Source: Acidovorax carolinensis (GTDB lineage Bacteria > Pseudomonadota > Gammaproteobacteria > Burkholderiales > Burkholderiaceae_C). From it: a stretch of 64,000 bases of DNA. Under the pieces are notes generated by a model, which made no database searches, was not told the origin of the DNA, and worked only from the letters and a program-made list of their open reading frames with translations. The stretch spans positions 1,240,001-1,304,000 of the forward strand of contig NZ_CP021361.1 in the NCBI RefSeq assembly GCF_002157145.1, written 5' to 3'. Shown here piece by piece: positions 62,499 through 64,000 of the stretch; position 1 is the first letter of the stretch, and every line of letters starts with the position of its first letter. The translations under genes and the position numbers were made by a program.

Positions 62499-63650
62499 AT
62501 GAAAAATGATGTCGATCCCGCAGATTCGCCCAGCGGCCCGCCACCGGAGGCGCGAATCCCCATACAAGCCATTCGCGGGCGGGGTGCCGCCACCGCCATG
62601 CCGCACCGGTTCATGCGCGAGACCCGCGCGGTGGTCGATGACGGCTGGGATTTTTCGCCCGATGGCGAGGCGCAGGCCGCGCTGCCGCCCACCCGCGTGC
62701 ACCTGGAGACCGCCCGCAGCGCGCTGTGCGCCAACGATTCCCCCGACATCTTTTTTGAACATTCGGTGAACCCCTACCGGGGTTGCGAGCATGGCTGCGT
62801 CTATTGCTACGCCCGGCCCACGCACAGTTATGTGAACCTGTCGCCGGGACTGGATTTTGAAACGCAGATCATTGCCAAGCACAACATCGCCGAGGTGCTG
62901 CGCGCCGAGCTGGCCCGCCCTGGCCATGTGCCGCGCCTGCTGAACGTCGGCTCGGCCACCGACTGCTATCAGCCCATGGAGCGCGAGTTGCGCCTGACGC
63001 GCGGCGTGATCGAGCTGCTGCGGGATGCGCGGCATCCGTTCTCGCTCATCACCAAAAGCAGCGGGGTGGAGCGCGACCTGGACCTGCTGGCGCCGCTGGC
63101 AGCGCAGCGCCTGGCGGCGGTGTATGTGACCATCACCACGCTGGATGCGGCCCTGGCCCGGCGCATGGAGCCGCGCGCGGCCGCGCCGCACCGGCGCCTG
63201 CGCACCATCCGTGCGCTGGCCGAGGCGGGTGTGCCTGTGGGCGTGAGCGTGGCGCCGCAGATTCCCTTCATCACCGAAGACATGGAAAAGGTTCTGGAGG
63301 CGGCGTACGAGGCCGGTGCGCGCAGCGCTTTCTACACGGTGATCCGGCTTCCGTGGGAGCTGGATGCGCTGTTTCGCGAATGGCTGGCCCTGCATTACCC
63401 CGATCGCGCCGCGCGCGTGATGGCACGCATCCAGGACCTGCACCACCTGGGCCCGGCGGCCCGCGCCGCAGGCAAGAGCTACGACAGCAGTTACGTGTCG
63501 CGCATGAAGGGGGCGGGCCTGTGGGCCGACCTGCTGCGCCAGCGGTTTGCCGCATCGTGCCGGCGGCTGGGGCTCAACCGCGAGCGGGTGGAACTGGACC
63601 TGGGCCAGTTCCGTCCGGCGCTGGCGCGCGGGCAGGCGTGCCTGTTTTAG
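62499..63650 (+). CDS. PA0069-family radical SAM protein, SOS-linked
   Basis: 383-residue radical S-adenosylmethionine enzyme of the PA0069 / Rv2578c family. The [4Fe-4S] Cys motif is RGCEHGCVYCYARP (C96, C100, C103). Before it is IFFEHSVNPYRG, after it LDFETQIIAKHNIAEVLRAEL. Barrel strands include NVGSATDCYQPMERELRLTRGVIELL and VPVGVSVAPQIPFITEDMEKVLEAA. Family function is not settled; some spore photoproduct lyase-like or DNA-damage role is suspected, and the Pseudomonas homolog is, as I recall it, in the SOS regulon. The ATG at 62499 was chosen because a LexA box ends just upstream of it. Induction by DNA damage is therefore likely here too. Confidence 0.9.
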   Translation: MKNDVDPADSPSGPPPEARIPIQAIRGRGAATAMPHRFMRETRAVVDDGWDFSPDGEAQAALPPTRVHLETARSALCANDSPDIFFEHSVNPYRGCEHGCVYCYARPTHSYVNLSPGLDFETQIIAKHNIAEVLRAELARPGHVPRLLNVGSATDCYQPMERELRLTRGVIELLRDARHPFSLITKSSGVERDLDLLAPLAAQRLAAVYVTITTLDAALARRMEPRAAAPHRRLRTIRALAEAGVPVGVSVAPQIPFITEDMEKVLEAAYEAGARSAFYTVIRLPWELDALFREWLALHYPDRAARVMARIQDLHHLGPAARAAGKSYDSSYVSRMKGAGLWADLLRQRFAASCRRLGLNRERVELDLGQFRPALARGQACLF

Positions 63651-63669
63651 GGTTGCGCGAATCACCTGG

Positions 63670-64000
63670 CTAGCCCATCCACATCTGCTGCACCACCTGC
63701 GTGTAAAGCGGAATACCCAGCAGGATGTTGAGCGGGAATGTCACACCCAGCGAAAGGCTCACATAGAGCGACGGGTCGGCCTCGGGGATTGCGTAGCGCA
63801 CCACTGCGGGTACCGCGATGTACGACGCACTGGCCGCCAGCACCATCAGCAGCACCGCATCACCGGCCGGCACCTGCAGCAACCACGCCAGCACCAGTGC
63901 CAGGCTTGCATGCATCAGCGGCCCCAGCACCGCATAGGCCAGCACCCAGGGGGACTGCTTGCGCACCGCAGGCAGGTTGCGCGCAGTGCTCAGTCCCATG
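63670..64000 (-). CDS. Sodium-dependent bicarbonate transporter-like permease (C-terminal part)
   Basis: C-terminal 109 or more residues of an SbtA-like (DUF897) membrane permease; the start lies beyond the right window edge. Visible segments: WVLAYAVLGPLMHASLALVLAWLLQVPAGDAVLLMVLAASASYIAVPAVVRYAIPEADPSLYVSLSLGVTFPLNILLGIPLYTQVVQ. The ASASYIAVPAVVR and LGVTFPLNILLGIPLY motifs are typical of the family. It converges with the radical SAM gene, 19 bp from its stop. The Met near the window edge is internal, not a start. Confidence 0.85.
   Translation of the reverse strand, partial: MGLSTARNLPAVRKQSPWVLAYAVLGPLMHASLALVLAWLLQVPAGDAVLLMVLAASASYIAVPAVVRYAIPEADPSLYVSLSLGVTFPLNILLGIPLYTQVVQQMWMG

Overview
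The window is GC-rich, densely coded DNA from a betaproteobacterium of the order Burkholderiales, most likely family Comamonadaceae (Acidovorax or a close relative). That placement is an inference. It rests on codon and GC bias, on gene sets such as nirB-nirD-nasA-ybiB-cobA, pmbA/yjgA/mog, rpsU-yqeY and etfBA with an acyl-CoA dehydrogenase, and on many copies of an approximately 50-bp atagct/agcgct palindromic repeat that I associate with this family. I see no rRNA, tRNA, CRISPR array, prophage or complete insertion sequence. The window looks chromosomal and is cut inside a gene at both ends.

Layout. 1-9 kb: secondary alcohol dehydrogenase (partial), mog-yjgA divergent from pmbA, a TetR regulator with paired operators divergent from an NAD(P)-binding oxidoreductase, yqeY and rpsU, a HI0933-type flavoprotein divergent from a hotdog thioesterase. 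9-17.8 kb: a minus-strand nitrate/nitrite assimilation operon nirB-nirD-nasA-ybiB-cobA, broken up by a MITE and a 686-bp palindromic repeat. 18-26.5 kb: an RND efflux operon (OMF, pump, adaptor) divergent from a BaeSR-like two-component system. 26.5-29.2 kb: BASS-family transporter, YidB-like protein and CBS-domain protein. 29.4-32.5 kb: nitrate ABC transporter nrtABD, with nrtA frameshifted. 33-36.4 kb: metQ-like binding protein, a small membrane protein, the ANTAR antiterminator nasT, and tsaD. 36.6-41.4 kb: a MacAB-like tripartite export operon. 41.5-47.8 kb: diguanylate cyclase, small heat-shock protein, a Leu/Ile/Val-type binding protein, a YadGH-like ABC-2 exporter and a frameshifted mltB-like transglycosylase. 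47.8-52 kb: MoxR-DUF58-transglutaminase operon. 52-60.3 kb: histone-deacetylase-family protein, an enoyl-CoA hydratase relative, MscS channel, etfBA, acyl-CoA dehydrogenase and nitronate monooxygenase. 60.8-64 kb: acyltransferase, Rnk-like regulator, an SOS-box-linked radical SAM protein and the C-terminal part of an SbtA-like permease.

How parts work together. nrtABD imports nitrate, NasA reduces it to nitrite, and NirBD reduces nitrite to ammonium using siroheme, for which CobA makes the precursor. Both the nirB and the nrtA transcription units have a sigma-54 -24/-12 promoter followed by a leader with hexanucleotide-loop hairpins and a strong intrinsic terminator. The ANTAR protein NasT encoded at 34.6 kb is the expected antiterminator for both. 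ETF and the acyl-CoA dehydrogenase form an acyl-CoA oxidation unit, with two candidate operators upstream of etfB.

The most unusual signals are the layers of repeats. There is a short MITE with a perfect 8-bp target duplication between nirB and nirD. There is a 686-bp inverted repeat whose two arms show compensatory base changes. The atagct/agcgct repeat is read in frame inside at least four proteins and supplies most of the signal peptide of the mltB-like protein. Three single-C deletions in C runs break nrtA (twice) and mltB (once); these may be sequence errors.
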